Assembly (NCBI GenBank): GCA_016210245.1
Contig: JACQUR010000321.1
Span: forward strand, 1-9,596
DNA: 9,596 nt
Direction: 5' to 3'
Origin: Chloroflexota bacterium
GTDB lineage: Bacteria > Chloroflexota > UBA6077 > JACQUR01
The translations under genes and the position numbers were made by a program. A model generated the notes under the pieces. It was not told the origin of the DNA, ran no database searches, and saw only the letters and a list, made by a program, of their open reading frames with translations. Below, piece by piece: positions 1-6,663 of the stretch. The stretch's first letter is position 1. Every line of letters starts with the position of its first letter.

Positions 1-2400
1 CACCCCTGCGCTGCCCGCCGTGCCCGGCGCCCGCAGCGTCAGCGTCCCCGCACTGGTGTCGAAGATGCTGCTCGCCCCCGCGCTCAGCGCGATCGCCCCG
101 GCCGCCGTCCCGCTGAGCGCGTCCGTCGACAGCAGGTTGATGTCTCCCGTCCCCGAGGTGAGCGTGATCCCGCCCGCGGCGCTGCCCGTCGCGTCCAGCC
201 GGATCGCGTCCCCCGCCGCCAGCCCTGAGGCGATCGTCGTCCGCCCCGCCGCCGCGCTGCCGATGTTCATTGCGTCCGCGCCCGCGGTGCCCACGTTGAT
301 CGTATCCGCTGCCGTCCCCGTGCCGAGGTTGATCGTGGTGGAGGTCGTGCCGGCGCCGAGCAGCAGCAGGTTGGCGCCCGTTCCGGAGCCGCTGAGGATG
401 TCCACCGTCTTCGCGCCCGTCCCGCCGCCATTGGCGATGGTGACGGTCTGCGCCCCCGCACCGTCGCCCGACGAGATGTGTACCGTCTGCGCGCCGGCGT
501 TGGCGGCGCTGGCCACGTTGACTGTCTGGCCCGCGGTGCTGCGACCCAGGGTGATCGCCCCCGTCTCGGCCACCCCGCCGATGGTCACGGTCGAGGTCGC
601 CGCCGTGTCCAGCAGGAAGTTGCCCGTGCCCACGTTCGCCGTGATCCCGCTGGCCCCACCCGTGGTGCCCAGCGTCAGCACGTTGTCCCCAGCGCCCCGC
701 CCGATGTTGATCACCTCGGTCGAGCCAGCCAGCCCGCCAGTGCCAATACTGACCGTCTGCGTGCTGCCGGCCGCAATCTCGCCTGTGGCCAGGTTCACCG
801 TGTTGGTCGCCGTGCTGCGGCCTATCGTGAGCGCGCCGGTTTCCGCCGTGCCGCCGATGCTGATGGTGCCCATGGTCGTGGACTTGCCCAGGTCGTAGAC
901 CGAGCCGCCCACGCCGTCGAGCGTGTAGTCGCCATCGGCGTTGCCGGTGCCCACCCGCTCGGCAATGGACGTGGTGCCGATAGCATTGCCGATAGCCACC
1001 GTCTTGCTCCCCGCGCCGGTGCCGATGCTGATCGCGTCTGCGCCACCACCTGTGCCGAGGTTGATAGTGTCAACGCCGCTGCCCGTGCCGACGTTGATGG
1101 TGCGCGCCAGCGCGCCGCCCACGCCCAGGTTCAGCGTGGTCGCGGCGGTGCTGCCGATGCTCACGGTAGTCGCCGCGGTGTCGCCGAGCTCGAGCACCCC
1201 GGCCGCGGTGCTGTCCAGCCCCTTGCCGGCCGCGACGGTGATCCCGCCGACCACATCCAGGGTGCCGGCCAGCGTCGCGGTGTCGGCTTTGAGCGGGCCT
1301 GAGAGGGTAGTCGTCGAGGCAACTGCCAGGGTGCCATCTATTCTCACGTCCGTGAGCTGGGCTGGAGCCGTGACCTCAAGGGGCCCCGAGAGCTTGGTGG
1401 TGCCCGTGGTGACCGACAGGGTCTTGAACTCAGCGCCGCCCGAGGCCGATGTCTCCAGGAGCGTCGCCTGGAGCAGGGTAGACCCTTCGATCCGGGCACC
1501 GACGATGGTGGCACCTGTGATGACCGAGCCCTTGCCCAACTCCGCTGCTCCCTGCACGGTCAGCTTACCGGTGATGGTCGCGTCGCCCGCCGACAGCGCG
1601 CTGACCGTCGTCTGGGACAGTTCGGCCGGCCCCTGCACCTTCAGCCTGTCACTGACGATGGCCTCCGAGGCTTTCAGCGCGCCGACGCTCGTCCCACCCT
1701 TGACGGTGAGGTCCCCCAGCACCGTGCCGTCTTTGGCCACCTCGAGCTTGTCCAGGGTCGTTTCGCCGGCCACGGCCAGGGCGGCCAACGATGACGCCCC
1801 CTTGACAGACAGGGCGCCGCCGACCGCGGCGTCTTTGGCGACGTTGAGGGAAGCAAGGTTGGCTGCGCCAGAGGTGGTGAGGGTTGCCAGGGAGGCCGCC
1901 CCCGCTACCGCGAGGCTGCCGTCCAGGGTGGTGGCGCCCGCCACCTTCAAGGTACCACCCAGGGTGGACGGTCCGGTCCCCACGCTCAGGGTAGCGTCGC
2001 CGAGTAGGGCCAGTCCCTGGCCGCTCGCTACGGCGATGCCTCCGGCCGCCCGGAGCGGCCCCTGCACCGCGGCCTCGCCCAGCACCTGGATGGTGGCGAT
2101 CTGGCCGCCGACAGTGCCCAGTGCCGGGCCGCCCGGGCCGGGCGGCCCGGGCGGGCCGGCCGGCCCGCCCGGGCCGCGTGGTCCGGCCGGCCCGGCCGGC
2201 CCGCGCAGCCCCGTCGAGCCGGCCGGGCCGGCCGGGCCACGCGGCCCGGGCTGCCCCTGTACGACGATGACGGAGGGCTCACCCTGGGCCAGGACCCCTT
2301 GAGGCAGGACGGTTGAAACCGTCCCTACATTGCAGGCAACCAGAAGCATGGCGGCCGTGGCTGTAACGTAGCTCGTCTTGAAGGTGGTGATGATGCCCAC
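1..2400 (-). CDS. Collagen-like, beta-repeat surface/fibre protein (3' end outside window)
   Basis: I read this frame codon by codon: it has no stop for 800 codons and leaves the window still open. GTG at 2400 is the likely start, since GGGGAG lies 8 nt upstream and an in-frame TAA lies further up (2473-2475). Residues 1-40 look like an export signal, with a hydrophobic stretch ending in L20-V-A-C23 (lipobox-like) or in V36-L-A38 (signal peptidase I-like). Residues 49-93 are 15 uninterrupted Gly-X-Y triplets, mostly G-P-A and G-P-P. Residues about 145-300 repeat patterns such as LKVAG and LTVKG. Residues about 400-800 repeat T-[IV]-N-[LV]-G-T-G units, typical of beta-solenoid fibres. No enzyme motif is visible. 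Collagen-like stalks and such repeats are known from bacterial surface and phage tail-fibre-like proteins; an exposed fibrous structural role is inferred. It is divergent from the antitoxin gene. The open frames on the opposite strand here are shadows. Confidence 0.88.
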   Translation of the reverse strand, partial: MGIITTFKTSYVTATAAMLLVACNVGTVSTVLPQGVLAQGEPSVIVVQGQPGPRGPAGPAGSTGLRGPAGPAGPRGPGGPAGPPGPPGPGGPALGTVGGQIATIQVLGEAAVQGPLRAAGGIAVASGQGLALLGDATLSVGTGPSTLGGTLKVAGATTLDGSLAVAGAASLATLTTSGAANLASLNVAKDAAVGGALSVKGASSLAALAVAGETTLDKLEVAKDGTVLGDLTVKGGTSVGALKASEAIVSDRLKVQGPAELSQTTVSALSAGDATITGKLTVQGAAELGKGSVITGATIVGARIEGSTLLQATLLETSASGGAEFKTLSVTTGTTKLSGPLEVTAPAQLTDVRIDGTLAVASTTTLSGPLKADTATLAGTLDVVGGITVAAGKGLDSTAAGVLELGDTAATTVSIGSTAATTLNLGVGGALARTINVGTGSGVDTINLGTGGGADAISIGTGAGSKTVAIGNAIGTTSIAERVGTGNADGDYTLDGVGGSVYDLGKSTTMGTISIGGTAETGALTIGRSTATNTVNLATGEIAAGSTQTVSIGTGGLAGSTEVINIGRGAGDNVLTLGTTGGASGITANVGTGNFLLDTAATSTVTIGGVAETGAITLGRSTAGQTVNVASAANAGAQTVHISSGDGAGAQTVTIANGGGTGAKTVDILSGSGTGANLLLLGAGTTSTTINLGTGTAADTINVGTAGADAMNIGSAAAGRTTIASGLAAGDAIRLDATGSAAGGITLTSGTGDINLLSTDALSGTAAGAIALSAGASSIFDTSAGTLTLRAPGTAGSAGV

Positions 2401-2440
2401 AGCGCCTGCTCCCCACAGGATCGATGGACCCAAGAACCCG

Positions 2441-2446
2441 ATCCTA
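2441..2446 (-). promoter_or_regulatory. Possible -10 box of the collagen-like gene
   Basis: Read on the minus strand this is TAGGAT, matching four of six positions of TATAAT, about 40 nt before the GTG start. No good -35 box lies 16-18 nt upstream. The three GTTA repeats just beyond could mark an activator-dependent promoter. This is weak evidence from one short motif. Confidence 0.25.
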
Positions 2447-2469
2447 AGAATCCATAGGGTATTGCCTGT

Positions 2470-2504
2470 CGGTTAAGGGCGGGTTATCTCGGGGTTAACC
2501 GCCG
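2470..2504. promoter_or_regulatory. Three GTTA direct repeats at 11-nt spacing, possible operator
   Basis: GGTTA occurs at 2471, 2482 and 2493, exactly 11 nt apart, so the copies lie on one face of the helix. The outer copies also form an inverted pair (CGGTTAA at 2470-2476 and TTAACCG at 2495-2501). Tandem sites with 11-nt spacing are typical of PhoB/OmpR-type response regulators. The array lies between two divergent genes, about 70-105 nt before the collagen-like gene and about 100 nt before the antitoxin gene. A regulator-binding site is an inference. Confidence 0.35.
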
Positions 2505-2604
2505 CTGGAGCCCCATCCGGTCCCGCGTCCAAGGCGCGGAGAGACTGGGCAGACCCGTCAATGGTTTACCGATGGCGAGTCATGAGACATGGCGGGAGGT
2601 GACA

Positions 2605-3036
2605 GTGGGCGAGGTGAAGGTGGTTCCTATCAGCGAGGCGAGGGCCAGGCTGACGACCCTGGTGGACGAGGTCGCGCGGGGCCAGGAAACGTATTTCATT
2701 GCCTCGCGCAGCAGGGTCAAGGCCGTTCTGCTCGGTGCCGACGCCTACAACACGCTTGTGGACCGGTTGGAGGACCTGGAGGACAGTCTCGAGATCCTGA
2801 AGGCGCGCCTGGCCAACGAGCCCACCCGGCCGCTGGAGGAGTTCGTCCAGGAACCGGAGGCCAGCATGACCATCAAGGAACGATTGCACCGCCTGGTGGA
2901 CGAGTTGCCCGAGCGCGAGGTCCAGGCTGCGGAGCGGTATCTGGAGTACTTGCGACGGGTGGGCCGCGGCCCTGTGCTGCGTGCGCTCCTGGACGCGTCA
3001 GAGGACGACGAGCCCGAAACCGAGGATGAGAGGTGA
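2605..3036 (+). CDS. Phd/YefM-type antitoxin fused to a second antitoxin-like module
   Basis: This is a 143-residue protein from GTG 2605, chosen because GGGAGG (2594-2599) lies 5 nt upstream; the ATG at 2572 has no ribosome site. Residues 4-60 have the Phd/YefM pattern: VKVVPISEARARL, then a hinge with Y30-F-I, R35 and VLLGADAY. That family binds its own operator and neutralises a RelE- or Doc-type toxin. Residues 61-87 look helical and charged. Residues 88-143 (MTIKERLHRLVDELPE, AAERYLEYL, and an acidic DDEPETEDE tail) resemble small stand-alone proteins that I recall next to toxin genes. No toxin follows: the next gene is a cell-wall hydrolase. An orphan regulator or a trans-acting antitoxin is possible. 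The N-terminal assignment is firm and the C-terminal one rests on resemblance. Confidence 0.82.
   Translation: MGEVKVVPISEARARLTTLVDEVARGQETYFIASRSRVKAVLLGADAYNTLVDRLEDLEDSLEILKARLANEPTRPLEEFVQEPEASMTIKERLHRLVDELPEREVQAAERYLEYLRRVGRGPVLRALLDASEDDEPETEDER
2856..2868 (+). promoter_or_regulatory. Internal ribosome site and ATG inside the antitoxin gene
   Basis: GGAGG (2856-2860) lies 5 nt before an in-frame ATG (2866). The same 13-nt string, GGAGGCCAGCATG, forms the start of acpS at 7199-7211. Initiation here would give a separate 56-residue product equal to the C-terminal module. The arrangement is visible; its use is inferred. Confidence 0.4.
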
Positions 3037-3048
3037 TACGACGGCTGC

Positions 3049-3077
3049 TTGCACTTCCTGCACGGGCCTGGTAGGAT
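3049..3077 (+). promoter_or_regulatory. Possible promoter of the LysM-NlpC/P60 gene
   Basis: TTGCAC (3049-3054) is followed after 17 nt by TAGGAT (3072-3077). The -10 matches four of six consensus positions and the -35 shares the TTG. It lies about 57 nt before the ATG at 3134, in the short gap after the antitoxin gene, so the hydrolase may be transcribed on its own. Confidence 0.42.
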
Positions 3078-3133
3078 CGCGGAGGCTGTCGCATCGAAAC
3101 AGCTCAGCCAATCGGTCGGATGGTGCAGGAACG

Positions 3134-4705
3134 ATGGTGGTGCTGGCTCGTCAGTGGTTATCGGAACGTATTGGCCGGCGACTGCGGCTTTCGAATCGAC
3201 TGGTCCGTCTGTTCGTGCTCGGCCTCGCGCTCGCCGCAATCAGTGCAACCGGCATGCGCCTGATCGGTGGGATGGGATCGGCGCCGTCGCCATCGGTCGG
3301 CCTGGACACTGCCGAGGAGGCCATCGCCGTTGCGGCGCCTACGAGCGTCGCCGTCGAAGCGCCCGTGCCGGAGCTGCCAACTCCAGCCGCGGTGGCGACG
3401 GCAGCGCCCACCGCCCAGTTGCCGCCGCCGGTCGTGCAGACGTACCGGGTGGCGCCTGGCGATACGCTCGCGGCCGTCGCCGCCCGCTACGGGCTACGGG
3501 TCGAGACGCTGCTCTGGGCCAACTCGATCGCCGATCCGGACGTGCTTCGGCCCGGCCAGGAGTTGCGGATCCCGGCCGTGGACGGCGTGGTGTACACCCT
3601 GCAATTCGGTGATACGTTGCGTTCGCTAGCCGAGCGCGCGTCTGTGCCACTCAAGGACCTCATCGCGGCCAATCGCCTGGACGATCCCGACCACATCGCC
3701 GCGGGCGCCGAGCTCCTGATCCCTGGTGCCTCGCCCGCGCTGCTGGCCAGCACTGCCGAGCCCGAGGCGGTGCTGGCCGCGGCTTCCCTCGGCTCGGCGG
3801 TGCCGCTCCCGCCACCCGCGCCCCCGAAGCCGGCCACCGTCACCTACCAGGTGCAGCCGGGAGATACCCTGGCCGACCTGGGCACGAAGTTCGGGATCGA
3901 CCTCGAGACTTTGCTGGCGGCGAACGAGCTTGGCGATCCGAACGCTATTACCGTCGGCACCACGCTCCGCATCCTGCCGGTTTCCGGCGTGGAGCACCTG
4001 GTGGCGCCGGGCGAGCGCCTGTCCGACATCGCGGCCCGCTATCGGACGGTGCTCGGGCTGATCGTCGACTTCAACGGGCTTGCGGATCCGGACCGTATCC
4101 GCCCGGGCGATCGGCTGGTGATTCCCGGCGGGCGACGCGCGCTGCTGGCGGGCGGCCCGGGCGCCGCGGCCGGGGTCGCGGCGGCGGTGCCGGTGGTGCC
4201 GGCGGCTCTCGCCCCACCCGCGGGCGTGGTGGCGCCCATCGTGGCGGCGCCTGTGCGGGCCGTCCTGGCGCCGGCGCTGCCCAGAGTCGCGGCCGAACCC
4301 GACTCGGCAGCTCCCGAGGCTGTCGATGGCAGCGTGGGCCAGCGCATCGCCGCGATCGCGCGCCGGTACGAGGGCTCCCCGTACGTGTGGGGCGGGACGT
4401 CGCCGGGCGGCTTCGACTGCTCGGGGCTGGTCTGGTACGTCTTCGACGAGGCTGACGTGTCGATCTCGCGCGGGTTGTGGGGACAGTACAACGCGGGGGC
4501 GCACGTTGCGCGCTCCGACCTCGAGCCGGGCGACATCGTCTTCTTCCAGAACACCTACATGCCCGGGCTGTCCCACAACGGCATCTACCTGGGCGACGGC
4601 CAGTTCATCCACGCCGTGGACGAGAGCCAGGGCGTCCGCATCTCGAGCCTCAGCGACGCCTACTGGGCGCGCCGCTGGTTTGGCGCCACGCGCGTGAGCC
4701 CCTGA
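3134..4705 (+). CDS. LysM-repeat NlpC/P60 peptidoglycan endopeptidase
   Basis: This is a 523-residue cell-wall hydrolase. ATG 3134 is chosen because the basic N-terminus and membrane segment follow it directly; the frame is open back to 2981, but that part overlaps the antitoxin gene and looks non-coding. Residues 1-25 are basic and 26-41 are hydrophobic, giving a signal anchor or signal peptide. Four LysM repeats, which bind the glycan strand, lie at about 103-148, 153-197, 237-282 and 287-331, each with the GDTL-like and NxxxDP-like marks. The fourth is weaker (GERL). An Ala/Pro/Val-rich linker follows (about 333-400). The NlpC/P60 domain (about 401-521) has C429 in FDCSGL, H481 in LSHNG and H493 in FIHAV, the usual Cys-His-His triad, so it should cut stem-peptide bonds outside the membrane. 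It appears monocistronic, ending 10 nt before a palindromic repeat. Confidence 0.93.
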   Translation: MVVLARQWLSERIGRRLRLSNRLVRLFVLGLALAAISATGMRLIGGMGSAPSPSVGLDTAEEAIAVAAPTSVAVEAPVPELPTPAAVATAAPTAQLPPPVVQTYRVAPGDTLAAVAARYGLRVETLLWANSIADPDVLRPGQELRIPAVDGVVYTLQFGDTLRSLAERASVPLKDLIAANRLDDPDHIAAGAELLIPGASPALLASTAEPEAVLAAASLGSAVPLPPPAPPKPATVTYQVQPGDTLADLGTKFGIDLETLLAANELGDPNAITVGTTLRILPVSGVEHLVAPGERLSDIAARYRTVLGLIVDFNGLADPDRIRPGDRLVIPGGRRALLAGGPGAAAGVAAAVPVVPAALAPPAGVVAPIVAAPVRAVLAPALPRVAAEPDSAAPEAVDGSVGQRIAAIARRYEGSPYVWGGTSPGGFDCSGLVWYVFDEADVSISRGLWGQYNAGAHVARSDLEPGDIVFFQNTYMPGLSHNGIYLGDGQFIHAVDESQGVRISSLSDAYWARRWFGATRVSP

Positions 4706-4715
4706 CTTTGAGATT

Positions 4716-4775
4716 GCAGATTTGAGATTTGAGAGTGCAGATTGTTCAATCTGCACTCTCAAATCTCAAATCTGC
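4716..4775. repeat. Palindromic intergenic repeat, copy A
   Basis: Two perfect 29-nt arms (4716-4744 and 4747-4775) flank a 2-nt centre. The arms are built from the words GCAGATTTGAGA and GAGTGCAGATT, which recur in copies B and C. The copy begins 10 nt after the hydrolase stop and ends 56 nt before the next gene. As RNA it would fold into a very stable hairpin. No run of T follows, so it is not a standard intrinsic terminator, though it could stop or protect transcripts. Confidence 0.92.
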
Positions 4776-4831
4776 ACCTGGTATGAGTGCGGAGGCGACA
4801 GCGCAGCCGTGAACAGGGGGGCAGTGTACCC

Positions 4832-5749
4832 GTGGCGACTTCTGAACTGGACGTGGTAACCGGAGCGTCTGGTTACACGGGTAAGTACATCGCCCGGCGG
4901 CTTCTCGGGATGGGCCGGAGCGTGCGCACGCTCACCGGCCACCCCCAGCGTCCCAACCCGTTTGGCCTTCAGGTCGAGGTGGCGCCCTACAACTTCGACC
5001 AGCCCGATGAGCTGGTGCGCAGCTTGCAGGGCGCCCACACCCTGTACAACACGTACTGGGTGCGCTTTCCTCGCGGCCAGGTCACTTTCGAGCGGGCGGT
5101 GGCCAACACCCTCACCCTGCTTCGGGCAGCCGAAGCAGCGGGCGTGCGCAGGATCGTCCACGTCAGCATTACCAGCGCTTCCGAAGATTCAGCCCTGCCC
5201 TACTTCAAGGGGAAAGGCGTGCTGGAGCAGGCGATCGTCCGTTCGAAGCTCTCCTATGCGATCCTGCGGCCGACCGTGATCTTCGGGCTCGAGGGCATTC
5301 TCATCAACAACATCGCCTGGCTGCTGCGGCGATGCCCGGTGTTCGCCATACCCGGGTCTGGCCAGTACCTCGTCCAGCCGGTGTGCGTCGAGGACGTGGC
5401 CGAGCTGGCGGTCGACGCCGCGCAGCGCGACGAGCACCTCGCCCTGGACGCGGTCGGGCCGGAGACCTATACCTACGAGGAGTTGGTGCGCCTCATCGCG
5501 CGCAAGGTGCGCAGCCGGGCCCGGATGGTGTACCTGAGCCCGGAGGTGGTGCTGGGGCTGTCCAGGCTGATCGGCTTCGCGGTCAACGACGTGGTGTTGA
5601 CCCGAGACGAGGTCGAAGGCTTGATGGCCAACCTCCTGGTTTCCCAGGGGCCGCCAACCGGGAAGACCCGCCTGAGCGACTGGCTGGACCAACACGCCGA
5701 TCGGATCGGGCGGGGCTACGCCTCCGAGCTGGGCCGGCACTATCGGTGA
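4832..5749 (+). CDS. Atypical SDR / NAD(P)-binding oxidoreductase (NmrA/NDUFA9-like)
   Basis: This is a 305-residue protein from GTG 4832, preceded by AGGGGGG (4815-4821) at 10 nt; an upstream GTG (4787) is possible but adds only a basic tail. The N-terminus shows the Rossmann dinucleotide motif T10-G-A-S-G14-Y-T-G17. Y124-F-K-G-K128 fits the YxxxK catalytic pair of the short-chain dehydrogenase superfamily. LSYAILRPTVIFG and the later VEDVAELAVDAA are typical of the atypical or extended members related to NmrA and the complex I 39-kDa subunit. The C-terminal third would close over a substrate that I cannot name. No membrane segment is seen, so it is probably cytosolic. It is convergent with the membrane-protein gene and overlaps its end by 10 nt. 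Family is confident; substrate and pathway are unknown. Confidence 0.88.
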   Translation: MATSELDVVTGASGYTGKYIARRLLGMGRSVRTLTGHPQRPNPFGLQVEVAPYNFDQPDELVRSLQGAHTLYNTYWVRFPRGQVTFERAVANTLTLLRAAEAAGVRRIVHVSITSASEDSALPYFKGKGVLEQAIVRSKLSYAILRPTVIFGLEGILINNIAWLLRRCPVFAIPGSGQYLVQPVCVEDVAELAVDAAQRDEHLALDAVGPETYTYEELVRLIARKVRSRARMVYLSPEVVLGLSRLIGFAVNDVVLTRDEVEGLMANLLVSQGPPTGKTRLSDWLDQHADRIGRGYASELGRHYR

Positions 5750-6381
5750 TCCGGTGCGCCACCGGCGCGGCCACGTGGCCGGGCCTCGGGGGGCGGGGTC
5801 GGCAGACGGAGCAAGCGCGGCCAGTCGAGCCGGGTGAAGACGACCAGGAGCGCCAGCGCCAGCAGCTCCAGCGCCAGGGCGCCCACGTTGCTCCAGTAGC
5901 CGGCGAGGACGTCCTCGAGGCGCTCGACCACCATCCGGGCGGTGGCAGCCCACAGCGTGTAGCTGATGATCCGTCCGGCCAGGAAGGCGCCGAGGATCGG
6001 TGCCAGGCGCATCTCGGCCAGGCCAGCCGCAATGAACAGCTCATTGGATGGGATGGGGCCGAAGGAGTAGAGGAGCACGGCGAGCGGCGGCGCCCAGCGC
6101 GCCCGGGTCTCCAACCAGCGCCCCAGGCGGGTGAGGTTGGCCCGTTGCCGGGCGGAGAGCAGTTGTCGCCCCCAGCGTCGGCTTGCCAGCGCCAGCACCA
6201 GCCGTCCGGCGCTGGCCGCCACTGCGCCGCCGAGGGCGAGCGGCAGGAGCGGCAGGTCGAACCGGATCAGGAAGAAGGCCAGGACAGACCAGGTGGGCGG
6301 CATGAAGGCCGGCACGAGGTTGACCAGGAAGGCCACCAGATAGGCGGCCGCGAGTCCGGTGAGCATGGCCAGAGGGTCCAT
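5740..6381 (-). CDS. Multi-spanning membrane protein, probably VTT/DedA-like
   Basis: This is a 213-residue hydrophobic protein. Segments at about 10-37, 43-66, 97-122, 128-147 and 165-184 could span or re-enter the membrane. The stretch 105-124 (YSFGPIPSNELFIAAGLAEM) has the proline/glycine break and small-residue pattern of VTT (SNARE-associated/DedA) re-entrant loops, and basic residues 68-93 mark a cytoplasmic loop. Members of that superfamily move lipids between leaflets or affect proton-motive force; for this protein the role is inferred. The tail (194-213) is Pro/Arg-rich. ATG 6381 has no ribosome site. The frame is open upstream to 6477, but that part translates the palindromic repeat and is unlikely to be real. 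Another ATG lies at 6366. Its 3' end overlaps the convergent SDR gene by 10 nt. Confidence 0.72.
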   Translation of the reverse strand: MDPLAMLTGLAAAYLVAFLVNLVPAFMPPTWSVLAFFLIRFDLPLLPLALGGAVAASAGRLVLALASRRWGRQLLSARQRANLTRLGRWLETRARWAPPLAVLLYSFGPIPSNELFIAAGLAEMRLAPILGAFLAGRIISYTLWAATARMVVERLEDVLAGYWSNVGALALELLALALLVVFTRLDWPRLLRLPTPPPEARPRGRAGGAPDHR

Positions 6382-6383
6382 GG

Positions 6384-6486
6384 GAGTGCAGATTTGAGAT
6401 TGCAGAGTGCAGATTTGAGAAGTGCAGATTTGAGAGTGCAGTGTGCAGATTGCCAAATCTGCACTCTGCACTCTCAAATCTGCACT
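6384..6486. repeat. Palindromic intergenic repeat, copy B, at the start of the membrane-protein gene
   Basis: The core arms 6422-6451 and 6456-6485 are inverted with one mismatch in 30, around a 4-nt centre. On the left, two further tandem units of AGTGCAGATTTGAGA extend to about 6384, so this copy is longer and asymmetric. It is followed by CTCTCTCATCG, which also follows copy C. It begins 2 nt before the ATG of the minus-strand membrane-protein gene and so would fill that gene's 5' leader. Confidence 0.9.
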
Positions 6487-6551
6487 CTCTCATCGGGGTA
6501 GCGCCAGCACCTGGCCTGGCTTGCAGAATCCACACCAGATGGGTTGACACC

Positions 6552-6597
6552 CTGAGTCCGTGAGGTGAAGGCTCCAGGCTCGACCTCACGGACTCAG
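6552..6597. repeat. 15-bp inverted repeat upstream of the DsrE selenoprotein gene
   Basis: CTGAGTCCGTGAGGT (6552-6566) and its exact complement (6583-6597) flank a 16-nt loop. The words are unrelated to the palindrome copies. TTGACA occurs on each side (6544-6549 and 6613-6618). It could be an operator, an attenuator or a terminator; no T-run follows on either strand. The structure is certain and its function unknown. Confidence 0.75.
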
Positions 6598-6612
6598 CGA
6601 CAAGCTACTCCG

Positions 6613-6641
6613 TTGACAGATGGGCACGGAGGCCTCAGGAT
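6613..6641 (+). promoter_or_regulatory. Possible promoter of the DsrE selenoprotein gene
   Basis: A perfect TTGACA (6613-6618) is followed after 17 nt by CAGGAT (6636-6641), which keeps the A2, A5 and T6 positions of the -10 box. Transcription would start near 6648, just at the AAGGAGG ribosome site, giving a very short leader. The -35 is convincing and the -10 only moderate. Confidence 0.4.
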
Positions 6642-6663
6642 GGAGGAGAAGGAGGTGAGCGCT

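Noticed and set aside
20..2302. Long plus-strand frames opposite the fibre gene
   Set aside because: The minus strand has a start with ribosome site, an export signal, Gly-X-Y triplets and regular beta repeats; the plus frames are Ala/Val/Pro/Ser-rich mirror images without a start signal.
3626..4762. Minus-strand frame of 378 codons opposite the LysM-NlpC/P60 gene
   Set aside because: It overlaps a gene with intact catalytic triad and four LysM repeats, and its N-terminus is translated palindromic repeat.
4716..4775. Intrinsic terminator at copy A
   Set aside because: The hairpin lacks a following T-run and belongs to a dispersed repeat family also found at a gene start.
4783..4812. Nine-codon leader peptide ahead of the SDR gene
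   Set aside because: It has no ribosome site and no telling residues; too short to support.
5332..6501. Plus-strand frame across the SDR end, membrane-protein gene and repeat B
   Set aside because: It is in the wrong frame or strand for two recognisable genes and ends in translated repeat.
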